Positions 43,608-52,476 of a stretch of 64,000 nt of DNA are shown one piece after another. Below the pieces are notes generated by a model. The model worked only from the letters and a program-made list of their open reading frames with translations, had not been told where the DNA came from and did not search any database. Origin of the DNA: Flammeovirgaceae bacterium (lineage in GTDB: Bacteria > Bacteroidota > Bacteroidia > Cytophagales > Cyclobacteriaceae); contig JACJYU010000003.1 in NCBI GenBank assembly GCA_020635915.1, positions 124,001 through 188,000 of the forward strand. The letters run 5' to 3'. Made by a program: the position numbers and the translations under genes. Positions within the stretch are counted from its first letter, which is position 1. The number at the start of each line of letters is the position of its first letter.

Positions 43608-45734
43608 TTATTTTTTCAAAAGCTTTTTCACAAAATAATCCGCAGTGGCGTTGCCTACCCTTACGGCATTCGACCATTTCATCCAATGGTGGGTGTCGTC
43701 CACGATCATTATGGCCTCCATGTCAACGCCTTTTTCGCGCAGCCGCTGGACGAGGTCGGTACTCTCTGAAATACGCACATTGCGGTCATCATCGCCCTGG
43801 ATTATTAGCACGGGAGAGGTCCAGGTGGACACGTAAGCCACAGGGGACGACTCCCACGCCACCTTCAAGGCTTCTTCCGCATCGGGGGCCCTTTCATATT
43901 GATTGGGCATCAGCCAATTCCTGGCCCTGCCCACCGTACGGTCATGCACGCCATGAATATCCACCCCTACCGCAAACAATTTTGAGTCCCTGGCCAAGGC
44001 CATTGCCGTAAGGTAGCCCCCATATGAGCCACCGTAAATCCCTATGCGGGCAGGGTCTACATTGGATTGTTTTGCTAACCACTCCCCTGCTGCTTTTATG
44101 TCAATATATTCCGATGCCCCGGCCGTTCCTGCCTTTTCGGGGTGGTGGAACCCGTAACCGTAGCCTATGCCCAACCGGTAATTCACGGTGATCACAATAA
44201 AGCCCAGGTTGGCGAGGTACTGGTTGTATGAATATGAATTGGAATAATAATCGGAATAATGCCACCCCAACAACATTTGCCTGGGAGGGCCACCGTGCAC
44301 ATAAATCAGGGCAGGCTTTTTTGCCGGTCCACCGGCAGGCTCAAAAACCTGGCCATGGATGGTGAGGCCATCCGGTGATTGAAATACAATTTGCTTTGGC
44401 ACTATAAGTTTGTCATGAGGGAAGTTGGCAGGTATGTTCTTTTCAGCGATGAGGTTTGGCTTGCCTTTGCCAAACTTCATGTGTGCCGGCAAGGGCGGCC
44501 GTTGGGCAGTAGCGCTTATGAACACAATGGTAGTGCCGTCACCGGTGAGGTAGGGTGTCCACTCCAACCCTTCCCCCGGGGTAAGTACCTCCATGTCGGC
44601 TTTGTCTATGGGCACCCGGATGATATGCCGCCTGTCCACATCATATTTGTCAGGTCCGGTATTGGCGCTGGCCATCAACCATTTCCCATCGCCACTCATA
44701 CTGATGTATTCGCACATAAATTTTCCTTTTGTCAGTTGCAGTGGCGCACCGCCTGTTGAAGCGATGGAATACAACTGGGGCCACCCATCCATTTCCGACA
44801 GAAAGGCGATCCTGCCGCCCGCGCCCCAGTGCAGGTTGGGCCCTCCCTGGGTGCTGGGCCTGGAGCCCTCCAGCGTCTTGGGGCCTTCCCAGATTTGCCT
44901 GGCCGTGCCAGTGGCCACGTCACCGACCATGATGGCCCAGGGCCTGTGGTGCTGCTGCAGGATGGCTTTTGGCACCCCGCCTTCCCCCGGGGTCCTGATA
45001 AAGGCCATCTGGGTGCCGTCAGGGGACCACCTGGGCGAACCGTCCCTGGAAAAGGTGGGCGCCATCCAACTGATGGAGGGGCCGTTGAACGAATATATGC
45101 CGATTAGTTCATGGTCGCCACGATCGGCAACGAATGCAAGCTTGCCCCCGGCCGGGGACCAAACCAGGGAGCCCACCGACCCACGGGTGGTAAAAAGTTT
45201 TGATGCACTTTTGGAGCCGTCTATGGGGGCCGTCCACACTTGCTCCTTGAATATGAATGCCACCATGTCCCCCTTGGGCGAAATAGTGGGCGCGTCCCCT
45301 TCGCCCAGCAGTTTTGGTTCGCCACCCGCATAAGGGATGGCCCACACGCTTACTTTGACAGGCATAGGGCTAAAGGAAGGGTTCACCGGCTCAAGGTCGC
45401 CCCAGTTGGCACCGTGGTCACCACCGCGCACGTACACCACCCATTTGCCATCGGCAGAAATGGACACGCCCGTCAATTCCTGTCCGTCATCCTCTTCATA
45501 CTGGGTGAGCTTTCTTGCCTCGAAACCGGGCCCTTCGGCCACATAGATATTCCTTTTGCCCTGCTCGTCAAAAGCCCAGGCGATTTTGTTGCCTTTTGGG
45601 GAAGTGGTGAGGCCTGTAGGGAATGGGTAGGTTTTAATGTCCTCCAGCGTGAATTTCTGGGCATTGGCATGGAAGCCCCCGCACCCAAGCATTAAACCGC
45701 CAAGCAAGGCGAACTTTAAAATGATTTTCTTCAT
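43608..45734 (-). CDS. Exported S9-family prolyl oligopeptidase-type peptidase
   Basis: 708 aa with a signal peptide (MKKIILKFALLGGLMLGCGGFHANAQ). Residues of about 30-420 form a PD40-type beta-propeller; the alpha/beta-hydrolase catalytic domain follows (FQSPDGLTIHGQVFEPAGGPAKKPALIYVHGGP). Catalytic residues: Ser in IYGGSYGGYLTAM (about 568), Asp in IIQGDDDRNV (about 648), His in VDDTHHWM (about 681), as in dipeptidyl aminopeptidases and acylaminoacyl-peptidases. It should cut short peptides in the periplasm. Its ATG overlaps the stop of an upstream degenerate gene by 4 bp. Confidence 0.94.
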   Translation of the reverse strand: MKKIILKFALLGGLMLGCGGFHANAQKFTLEDIKTYPFPTGLTTSPKGNKIAWAFDEQGKRNIYVAEGPGFEARKLTQYEEDDGQELTGVSISADGKWVVYVRGGDHGANWGDLEPVNPSFSPMPVKVSVWAIPYAGGEPKLLGEGDAPTISPKGDMVAFIFKEQVWTAPIDGSKSASKLFTTRGSVGSLVWSPAGGKLAFVADRGDHELIGIYSFNGPSISWMAPTFSRDGSPRWSPDGTQMAFIRTPGEGGVPKAILQQHHRPWAIMVGDVATGTARQIWEGPKTLEGSRPSTQGGPNLHWGAGGRIAFLSEMDGWPQLYSIASTGGAPLQLTKGKFMCEYISMSGDGKWLMASANTGPDKYDVDRRHIIRVPIDKADMEVLTPGEGLEWTPYLTGDGTTIVFISATAQRPPLPAHMKFGKGKPNLIAEKNIPANFPHDKLIVPKQIVFQSPDGLTIHGQVFEPAGGPAKKPALIYVHGGPPRQMLLGWHYSDYYSNSYSYNQYLANLGFIVITVNYRLGIGYGYGFHHPEKAGTAGASEYIDIKAAGEWLAKQSNVDPARIGIYGGSYGGYLTAMALARDSKLFAVGVDIHGVHDRTVGRARNWLMPNQYERAPDAEEALKVAWESSPVAYVSTWTSPVLIIQGDDDRNVRISESTDLVQRLREKGVDMEAIMIVDDTHHWMKWSNAVRVGNATADYFVKKLLKK

Positions 45735-46007
45735 GTTAGTTGTGAATTTAGGCCTCCCAATTTAAACAACTCATCCAGAACCGCAATGGAAAAAGGGTTG
45801 CCTGCGGCCCCCAAATCCATTAACGGGACCATTGTGATCCCATCGCGGTGTCCCGAAAATACCATGACGCCCACTCCATGGCAAAATCCGTTGGTGGCTC
45901 CCTGCTTCATCCCCGGCATACCTCAGTACATACTCCTGTGGTAGCTGGCCATGGCAAGGCCGGGCAAAAGCCAGTGAAAAAAGGCTTAGGGCATTGATGG
46001 CTTTCAT
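45731..46007 (-). pseudogene. Degenerate small gene between the lipoprotein and S9 peptidase genes
   Basis: An ATG at 46007 opens a signal-peptide-like start, MKAINALSLFSLAFARPCHGQ, then the frame ends near 45771. A second frame continues from about 45919, MKQGATNGFCHGVGVMVFSGHRDGITMVPLMDLGAAGNPFSIAVLDELFKL, and its TGA overlaps the S9 peptidase ATG as ATGA. I read one gene whose middle is lost or frameshifted. The second part loosely recalls the end of beta-lactamase-like (S12) serine hydrolases; this is a weak resemblance. The translational coupling suggests the 3' end is the genuine end of the ancestral gene. Confidence 0.5.
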
Positions 46008-46016
46008 TTATTGGTG

Positions 46017-46952
46017 TTAATAAGTGGGGGTAATAAACCGGACCTCAAAACCCGTGCTCACGATAATTTGCCCGTTAGGCAACGGGTTAAACCCTGCCAA
46101 ATGATCAATTTCCTGCTTCCAGATCACGTTGTCAAAGTTTATGTCGGAGGCGATTACCAGGACCCAGTTGTTTAGTTGGTCGCCTTGTTTTAAAAAGTTG
46201 CCATCTTTCAATACATAACTGTATTGTGACGTGTTGGTTTTGGGTATTGATTCCACAAAATTGCCAACGTTATTAAATACGTCATATTCAGAGGTAACCC
46301 CATTTAATATAAAAAATTTACTGCCGTTTCCTTGCATCAAAGTGTTTCTATAATCGTCCGGAACTTGCCCAACCAGTTGCAAGGATTTATCAAATTGATA
46401 TAAGTAATGGTCCCCACCAGTATAAACCTGGACATAAATGTAATCATCCGTTACGGCAATTGAACCTTTAAAATAATACCCGGCAGGCAACGTATAGGAA
46501 TCATTCCCCCTTTGAGTGGTAAACGTGGATATTACATTTCCCCGATCATCTATATAAACCAAAAGGCCCTGATCAAAACTGATTCCAGTAGCGCTGGAAG
46601 TTACCCTGGACACAAGGTTGAGTTGATCATCATATACATCATAGCTTGGCCTGCCTCCCGTATATTGTTCTACTACAAACGAGCGGTTTTCAAGTGCCTC
46701 TACTGCCCAGGGGCCTTCGTAGGGAACCGTTTTGACATCCCCTACCGGTGGTTTGATGCCCAGTTGGCCATCATTGGTGGCAAATACTATGGTTCCATTG
46801 TTGAGACGATCCACCTGTTGGACATAAAGGTTCAAATCAAAGAAATTAACCGTGGAAGGGCCTTCCATATTTCCTAGGATTTGAACCTCGTTGATCTCAC
46901 ACCCTGCCAGAAGCAGGACTATAGAAAGGATTAATTTATATGGCCTCACCAT
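46017..46952 (-). CDS. Lipoprotein, probable beta-propeller, unknown function
   Basis: 311-aa lipoprotein: signal with lipobox LLLAGC (Cys 18), mature start EINEVQILGN. The rest is strand-rich, about six blades with repeated aromatic and Asn/Asp-Gly turns (GQLGIKPP, DDQLNLVSRV, DRGNVISTF, FKGSIAVTDDYIYVQVY, KDGNFLKQGDQLNNWVLVI, NGQIIVSTGF), like a small beta-propeller. No known family recognised. It follows the very large TPR/barrel gene by 9 bp in the same direction, so the two are probably co-expressed and may act together at the outer membrane. Confidence 0.75.
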   Translation of the reverse strand: MVRPYKLILSIVLLLAGCEINEVQILGNMEGPSTVNFFDLNLYVQQVDRLNNGTIVFATNDGQLGIKPPVGDVKTVPYEGPWAVEALENRSFVVEQYTGGRPSYDVYDDQLNLVSRVTSSATGISFDQGLLVYIDDRGNVISTFTTQRGNDSYTLPAGYYFKGSIAVTDDYIYVQVYTGGDHYLYQFDKSLQLVGQVPDDYRNTLMQGNGSKFFILNGVTSEYDVFNNVGNFVESIPKTNTSQYSYVLKDGNFLKQGDQLNNWVLVIASDINFDNVIWKQEIDHLAGFNPLPNGQIIVSTGFEVRFITPTY

Positions 46953-46961
46953 TTAATTTTT

Positions 46962-49900
46962 TTAAAAAAGGAAGTTAACCGTCAAGCTATTATTGAAATA
47001 AGATTTATATATGCCCTCAAAGAATTTGGTTTGGGACGCTTGATAGCCTTTGCCCAATTGGCTGATGTCGCCTTTATCCCCTAGTGTTTGATCAGACACG
47101 CCTTTGACGGGGTAGTAGTTCACACTGTATTCCACACTCAAAAAACTAGTCCCAATCCGAAAGTTCAAACCTGCCCGCCCGTGCAAGCCGAAATAATTAA
47201 GCATGTCGTAGGGATAGCTACCCGTGTGCGTTGATATTTCCCCGTTGGACTTGCTTTCCTGGGTAGCATTGACCTTAAAGGCCCTATAGTTTAAAAAAGA
47301 AGCCGTAGTTTGCACCTCCAAAATCACGTTTTCACCAAGGCCTTGCGCAACACCAATGCCCCCCACCGCCACATCGGCCCCAAAGGTGGCCATGTCGGTA
47401 ATGTCATGTTCGAAGACAGACCCATCGGATGTTTCAAAACCCGTGATGACCTTTCCTTTACCGTAAAAAATGCGCCCTACTTCAAAGTTCGTAAAGAAAG
47501 CAGTTTTTGACCTTGCATAACTTCGCATGCCTAAGTAGGACTTCGATCCAATAAGGGTGGTGGAGACTTCGGAAATCCCAAAGTTATAGGTGGTAAAAGC
47601 TATATTAAATTTATAACCATTGGGAAATTTGCGGTTGCGGGCTGATGGGAAAAGTGTTTTTTCCAATTGAAACCTTTCTTTATTGAGATCGACCGAGAAC
47701 GGTTTGAAGTAACTGACAATATGGAACCTATTGGCAAAATCTGCCAGGTCCACTTCAAGTTGTTGCCCTGCCGCTACTTCCAGCGGTACTTTGAGCAGAT
47801 TGGGTTCCATGTATTTTTGTGACATGGATATTTCTATTTTTCCAGGCTCCACATAATATCCACCAGCCTTGAAGTTGGCCGTTTTTTCGGGCGTTAAGGT
47901 TGGATATAGCGCCTGAAACTCCCCTATTGAACCTTTGAGGGCCCTATAGGCTTGTGTTACTTCATCAATGCGGGGAAAAAGGGAATTCATGGATTGCCCC
48001 TTGGGTTTGCCTGGGGTGTTGCCAGTGCCCCCTTTGCCAGGTGTGGCGGCCTTTGTGGCGATTCCATTCAACTCCAGTTGTAGTTTTTCCAATTCTTGCT
48101 GCTCCTCCTGAGTAGCTTGTGGGGCCCCTACCAAGGGGAATATTCCCCCAAAATGAATTTTCGAATTGGTGTTTTTAATGGCCACAAACCCCTTCCTTTT
48201 TTTCAGGTCCGCTACAAAAGCATCGTATTGCTTTTGGATTTCGTCTCTTAATTGAATATAATTTTTTATGGCCGTGGCACTATTTATCAGGTCTTTAAAC
48301 CTTGCGTTCGTACCTCCTCCTTTTTCAAAATCATGCGCAGTGCTGGCTACATAATCATAATTCTGAAGCCTTACGGAAACATCAGCTATCAGTGAGGCCG
48401 CATCATTGATGAAGGATATCCTTTCTTGCCGATCGGGGATGGCCTTGCCCGTGCCCAAAAGGATGACCAGGTCATATCCAATAACGGGCGTGGCCTTTGA
48501 ATACGATTTGTTTTTCCATTCCCTAAGGGGAAAGGCAAAAATGTCATTCCTGTCCGATACATACTGCCAACTATGTGCTTCGTTGTTTTTCATTTCCTCC
48601 AGTTGTGATTTTATGCCCTCCAGGGTACCCTGAATGGTATTCATGGATGAGCCAAGCCTATCGATCCCTTCTTTTGGTATTGCATTCTTATGTGCATTGG
48701 CAAAATTGCTGAGCCTTTTCTGGAAATCCGACCAAAACCCCAAATCTGCATAAAGAGGGGAATAGGCCTGGTAAACAGCATCTTTGATTAAGCGCTTTCT
48801 TTTATTGATTTTTTTCTGTTCCTCTGCCTGATCTATTTTTTGCAAATAGGAACCCACCGTGTTGGCCAGGCCTTCGGCCATTTGGTCGTATTGCTGTTGT
48901 TTGATGAGCCTGTCCTGCTCACCGGTTTTTATTGCCTGGTCAAAATCCTTCATCCACTGGCCAACAGCCTGTTGCTTACGGTTAAATTCGGCCATGGCCT
49001 GCTGCCTTTCATAGGTATTTTCATAACCATTTTGTGCATGACCGGATGAATGGCCACTGTTGTTACCTGTTTGATCCGGACTGTTATATTGGGGTTGGTT
49101 AGATTGTGATGGGGAAGTTGCATCCGAAGCCATTGCATGGCCCACACGGTCAATGTCATTTTGAATGTTGGCATCGCCAGACTGGCTGGCCGCCTCCTGG
49201 TAAAGTTGCTTGGCTTTCTCCAGGTCACCACGGCTTTCGGCATCACGGGCTTGGGAAAGCAAAGATTCGGCCTTGTCTTTGTTTTCAGCGGCCTCTTGTT
49301 GCGTTTGGAGCGCTTCAATTTTACTCTTAATGTCAGGGTCATTTTTCAGGGCATAAGCCTGCCGGTATTTTTGAATGGCTTCATCAATATTGCCTTGCGA
49401 TGCCAACTGTTCCGCTTCGGCCTTCAAAGCATTTATTTTTGACTCCTTTTCACTTTCGGCATAAATTTTTTCAATGTATTGCCTTATTTCCCGGTTTTTA
49501 AAGTCGTTTTTATATTGCCCTTTACTTATAAAACTTATTTGCGGGTCCACTGATGACCACCCTTGATGCTTGTTTATATAATCCAGTACTTTTTTACAGT
49601 CTTCGTCAGAAGAAAATTTCAAATCCCCGGATACGACTTTTGCTTTCCCAAAAGGAACCCCATAAATGGCCATATCCACACTGGCAATTACGCCTGGGTT
49701 TCCAAATTCCACCTGTAGTTTTATTCCCTCAACCATTATCCCTCCATCTTTTGATATACCGGCTTCCTCCAGTTTAACTCGCCTTTCCCCACCCCCTGGC
49801 ATGTACATTATGAAGCTGGTGATTTGAATGGGCTGGATGTGCAGCTTTAGGGAAGTCAAATCGCAGAAGTAAGCTTTTGGCACACTCCACTCCCAATTTG

Positions 49901-50120
49901 CAAGGCCAAATTCAACCTGGATGGATTTTAAATGGGGAACCTGACGGACTATCCCAGCTTCAGTTTCGAGGTGGTATAAATCCATCAGGAAATTGGGCCC
50001 GTCCACCACACGTGCAGGATAAGCGCCCTGCGCTGAGACCGTAATGGAGGCCAGCAGCAACGCTGCCAGGACACCGGGAAAAACCATTTCCCTCACAAAG
50101 GAGGCGATAGCGTTTGCCAT
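46962..50120 (-). CDS. Large envelope protein: TPR, coiled coil and C-terminal beta-barrel
   Basis: 1052 aa, signal peptide in about residues 10-32 (VFPGVLAALLLASITVSAQ). N-terminal strand-rich domain (about 35-200), TPR-like helices (about 225-325; AEAEQLASQGNIDEAIQKYRQAYAL and ARDAESRGDLEKAKQLYQEAAS), an Asn/Gln/Ser linker (about 335-375), long amphipathic helices (about 380-700), a Gly/Pro linker (about 700-715), and a C-terminal part (from about 810) of alternating aromatic strands ending LTVNFLF, which looks like a small outer-membrane barrel with terminal Phe. I recognise no named family. It may span from periplasm to surface; the gene starts the unit with the lipoprotein downstream. 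Confidence 0.7.
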   Translation of the reverse strand: MANAIASFVREMVFPGVLAALLLASITVSAQGAYPARVVDGPNFLMDLYHLETEAGIVRQVPHLKSIQVEFGLANWEWSVPKAYFCDLTSLKLHIQPIQITSFIMYMPGGGERRVKLEEAGISKDGGIMVEGIKLQVEFGNPGVIASVDMAIYGVPFGKAKVVSGDLKFSSDEDCKKVLDYINKHQGWSSVDPQISFISKGQYKNDFKNREIRQYIEKIYAESEKESKINALKAEAEQLASQGNIDEAIQKYRQAYALKNDPDIKSKIEALQTQQEAAENKDKAESLLSQARDAESRGDLEKAKQLYQEAASQSGDANIQNDIDRVGHAMASDATSPSQSNQPQYNSPDQTGNNSGHSSGHAQNGYENTYERQQAMAEFNRKQQAVGQWMKDFDQAIKTGEQDRLIKQQQYDQMAEGLANTVGSYLQKIDQAEEQKKINKRKRLIKDAVYQAYSPLYADLGFWSDFQKRLSNFANAHKNAIPKEGIDRLGSSMNTIQGTLEGIKSQLEEMKNNEAHSWQYVSDRNDIFAFPLREWKNKSYSKATPVIGYDLVILLGTGKAIPDRQERISFINDAASLIADVSVRLQNYDYVASTAHDFEKGGGTNARFKDLINSATAIKNYIQLRDEIQKQYDAFVADLKKRKGFVAIKNTNSKIHFGGIFPLVGAPQATQEEQQELEKLQLELNGIATKAATPGKGGTGNTPGKPKGQSMNSLFPRIDEVTQAYRALKGSIGEFQALYPTLTPEKTANFKAGGYYVEPGKIEISMSQKYMEPNLLKVPLEVAAGQQLEVDLADFANRFHIVSYFKPFSVDLNKERFQLEKTLFPSARNRKFPNGYKFNIAFTTYNFGISEVSTTLIGSKSYLGMRSYARSKTAFFTNFEVGRIFYGKGKVITGFETSDGSVFEHDITDMATFGADVAVGGIGVAQGLGENVILEVQTTASFLNYRAFKVNATQESKSNGEISTHTGSYPYDMLNYFGLHGRAGLNFRIGTSFLSVEYSVNYYPVKGVSDQTLGDKGDISQLGKGYQASQTKFFEGIYKSYFNNSLTVNFLF

Positions 50121-50208
50121 ATAAGGTTAAGAAGTTATAGACGAAATGTATTTTGACAACACAGGATAAATTCCAATCGGAAAGCTAGCCCCAAATCATA
50201 ATTGAGGT

Positions 50209-50253
50209 AAATACTCATCAATGAGTATTTTTTGGGCTGGGCGGTTATATTTG
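50209..50253 (+). promoter_or_regulatory. Operator palindrome and -7 box upstream of an alpha/beta hydrolase
   Basis: AAATACTCAT (50209-50218), CA, ATGAGTATTT (50221-50230) is a perfect 10-bp inverted repeat. TATATTTG (50246-50253) fits the -7 consensus, and ATG 50271 follows. The palindrome covers the place of a -33 box, where a bound regulator would either block or recruit polymerase. The PAS-LuxR regulator encoded next door is a candidate. Confidence 0.68.
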
Positions 50254-50270
50254 TTGATTTTCAATTAGAT

Positions 50271-51083
50271 ATGACTACTGAAAAGGTGCTGATCGATGGC
50301 ATTGGCATTAATTACATCCACCAGGGCAATGTGGGGCCTTCCATCTTATTTATTCATGGAAACTCCTGTTCATCAGCTATTTGGAAAAACCAATTTGAAG
50401 GAAACCTAAAAGGAAAATACAAGTTGTATGCTTTGGACTTGCCTGGCCATGGCCAGTCCGGGAAATCATCCACGCCCCTAATAACCTATTCCCTTCAGGG
50501 GCTGGCAAATGTGGTGTCCGTATTTATTGAGGAGTTGGCCTTGCACTCCTGTTTTTTGGTTGGGCATTCCCTGGGTGGGCATATTGCCATCCAAACCTTG
50601 GCGGCCAACGGCCATATACAGGGCATTTTTGTTGCAGGGGCCCCGCCTATCACGCGGCCTCCCAAAATGGAAATGGCCTTCTTCCCTAACCAAAACATGG
50701 CCTATGGCTTTACGCCCGGGCTTAGCGAGGCGCAGGCAAGTGCATTGGCCGGTGAATTTTTCAATGGCCCTGCCCCAGGCCAGGCCATTGCCGATATCCT
50801 GTCCACGGACCCCGCTTTCAGGAAATACTTTGGCGAGACCTTGTCTACATTACTGGGTTTTGATGATGAAAAAATTATCCTGAATGGCTCCCCTGTCCCA
50901 CGATGCATTTTGCAGGCGGAAAATGACAGGCTGGTCCAGGGAAAATATATTGAGGGGCTTGGAATTGATCGAATGTTCCAAAACAAAGTCCATTGGTTGC
51001 CACACGCCAGCCATATGATCATGTGGGACCAACCTGCCCTTTTTGATGAAAGTCTGGATGCTTTTATAAAAAGTGTTATATAA
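50271..51083 (+). CDS. Alpha/beta-fold hydrolase
   Basis: 270 aa from ATG 50271 (MTTEKVLIDGIGINYIHQGNVG); the TTG at 50232 lies upstream of the -7 box and is rejected. Core motifs: ILFIHGNSCSSAIW, LYALDLPGHGQSG, CFLVGHSLGGHIAIQTLA with the nucleophile Ser, and HASHMIMWDQP with the catalytic His; an Asp in LQAENDRLVQ completes the triad. The substrate is unknown. The gene ends in an 8-bp overlap with the convergent regulator gene. Confidence 0.92.
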   Translation: MTTEKVLIDGIGINYIHQGNVGPSILFIHGNSCSSAIWKNQFEGNLKGKYKLYALDLPGHGQSGKSSTPLITYSLQGLANVVSVFIEELALHSCFLVGHSLGGHIAIQTLAANGHIQGIFVAGAPPITRPPKMEMAFFPNQNMAYGFTPGLSEAQASALAGEFFNGPAPGQAIADILSTDPAFRKYFGETLSTLLGFDDEKIILNGSPVPRCILQAENDRLVQGKYIEGLGIDRMFQNKVHWLPHASHMIMWDQPALFDESLDAFIKSVI

Positions 51084-51876
51084 TATTTAGCTCCTGGGCT
51101 TTTTTTATGAGCTGAACGGTGGATGGCACGCCTAATTTTTTCAGGATGTTCCTACGGTGCGTGTCGACTGTATGTTTACTAATAAATAGCCGTTCTCCAA
51201 TTTCGGAACTGTGCAACCCTTCCCGGAGCATAATCAATATGTCGATTTCCCTTTTGCTAAGGAATTTGCTTTTATAAAATTTGTCCACATGGAAGTCATA
51301 ATCTTCCATTCCTTTGCCTGACCGGCCGGCATATACTTTTTTGTCGTTGCTCAAATGGGAAATATCCGTCACTACGCTCACGTAGTAAAGTATGAACCCG
51401 TCTTTTGAGTACTTTATGGGCATGCCTTGCCTTAACACCCGTAAATAATGCCCGTTTTTGTGCCGCAACCGATAGGAAAAATTGAATGAAGTCTCGAATG
51501 GCTTAACAGCCTTATGATAAAGCTGCCCATAGGCATATTTTATGGCTTCCATCATAATAGGCTGGTCCTGTGGATGTATGACCGCCACCTGCTTTTGGTA
51601 ATTGTATTCCTCCGGCAGGTAGCCCGCCACAGGCGTCACCTGTGGGGAAACAAATACGGTTTTGGAATTGGGCGCAAAATTGACGTATAGGTATTGGTTG
51701 GGGGCTAGTTGGATTGACTTGACAATGTTCCATGGCATGTCTTCCGCCCCAGGGTTTTGGGATACCTTGATCCCCAAACTTTTAATAAAATCGTATAAGT
51801 CCTTCCAATGCCTGTGTGCCTCAATAGTTAGGTCCATGCCGCTGAAAAAAGGCAATAATTTAAAAAGTATTCCCAT
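51076..51876 (-). CDS. PAS-domain LuxR-family transcriptional regulator
   Basis: 266 aa. A PAS sensor domain covers about residues 55-175 (SKTVFVSPQVTPVAGYLPEEYNYQKQ, then FSYRLRHKNGHYLRVLRQGMPI), followed by a LuxR/GerE helix-turn-helix at about 205-265 (LSKREIDILIMLREGLHSSEIGERLFISKHTVDTHRRNILKKLGV). One-component regulator that senses a small molecule through PAS. There is no receiver domain. Its nearest likely target is the convergent hydrolase gene, whose promoter carries a palindrome; this is inference. Confidence 0.92.
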   Translation of the reverse strand: MGILFKLLPFFSGMDLTIEAHRHWKDLYDFIKSLGIKVSQNPGAEDMPWNIVKSIQLAPNQYLYVNFAPNSKTVFVSPQVTPVAGYLPEEYNYQKQVAVIHPQDQPIMMEAIKYAYGQLYHKAVKPFETSFNFSYRLRHKNGHYLRVLRQGMPIKYSKDGFILYYVSVVTDISHLSNDKKVYAGRSGKGMEDYDFHVDKFYKSKFLSKREIDILIMLREGLHSSEIGERLFISKHTVDTHRRNILKKLGVPSTVQLIKKAQELNII

Positions 51877-51974
51877 AAAATGCCCACCAAAACAATTAAA
51901 AAATACTTTTGGAAGTAAAATTCAGGACAGTCCTTCTCCAAAGGAACGGCCTGGCCTTCAAGTCGGGAAGTGCT

Positions 51975-51982
51975 ATATTTGT
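51975..51982 (+). promoter_or_regulatory. Candidate -7 box upstream of the 52049 gene
   Basis: TATATTTG fits TAnnTTTG. The predicted transcript start near 51989 leaves a 60-nt leader before ATG 52049. No good TTG is visible at -33. Confidence 0.5.
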
Positions 51983-52048
51983 TTAATGATAGGGCAAGCA
52001 GGCCCCACCTTCCCGGGCTTGTGAAAGCCAGGGGCATTTCAACCATCC

Positions 52049-52462
52049 ATGGACAACAAAAACTTTCCCATAAGGCCACTACCAAAAGCAAAACCGGAGG
52101 TAGGTACCTCGGTCCTGGAGTCCATTGGCCCCCACACGTTGGAAGAAGGTTGCGTGTACGTCCATTGCCGCTGTGCCAACCGGGGTGACGACCTGCTGGT
52201 ACGTATCTGGAAGACTACCTACCTGGTGGACCACCACTCCGGTGCCAAGCCCCAGTTGCTACATGCCGACAACATTACGCTGGCCCCGCAGTGGCTGCTG
52301 GTGCCAAAAGGGGCCACCCATCATTTCCTGCTTGTTTTTGGGGGGCTCCCAAAAACCTGCACCCGGTTTGACCTTATCGAAGAAATTCCCCAGCCCGGGG
52401 GGTTTGAGATACGCAACATCGGACGAAACGAAACGGACGTTTACCACATCGATATACTTTAA
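52049..52462 (+). CDS. Conserved protein of unknown function
   Basis: 137-aa cytoplasmic protein, strand-rich: GCVYVHCRCANRGDDLLVRIWKTTYLV, then LLVPKGATHHFLLVFGGLPKTCTRFDLIEEIPQPGGFEIRNIGRNETDVYHIDIL. The ending LPKxCxxFDLIEEIPxPGGFxxxNIxRNxTDVYHxxL is a pattern I recall from many Bacteroidota proteins without assigned function. No signal peptide or catalytic motif is seen. It converges with the DinB gene, 14 bp apart. Confidence 0.72.
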   Translation: MDNKNFPIRPLPKAKPEVGTSVLESIGPHTLEEGCVYVHCRCANRGDDLLVRIWKTTYLVDHHSGAKPQLLHADNITLAPQWLLVPKGATHHFLLVFGGLPKTCTRFDLIEEIPQPGGFEIRNIGRNETDVYHIDIL

Positions 52463-52476
52463 AACCATCTCGCGGC

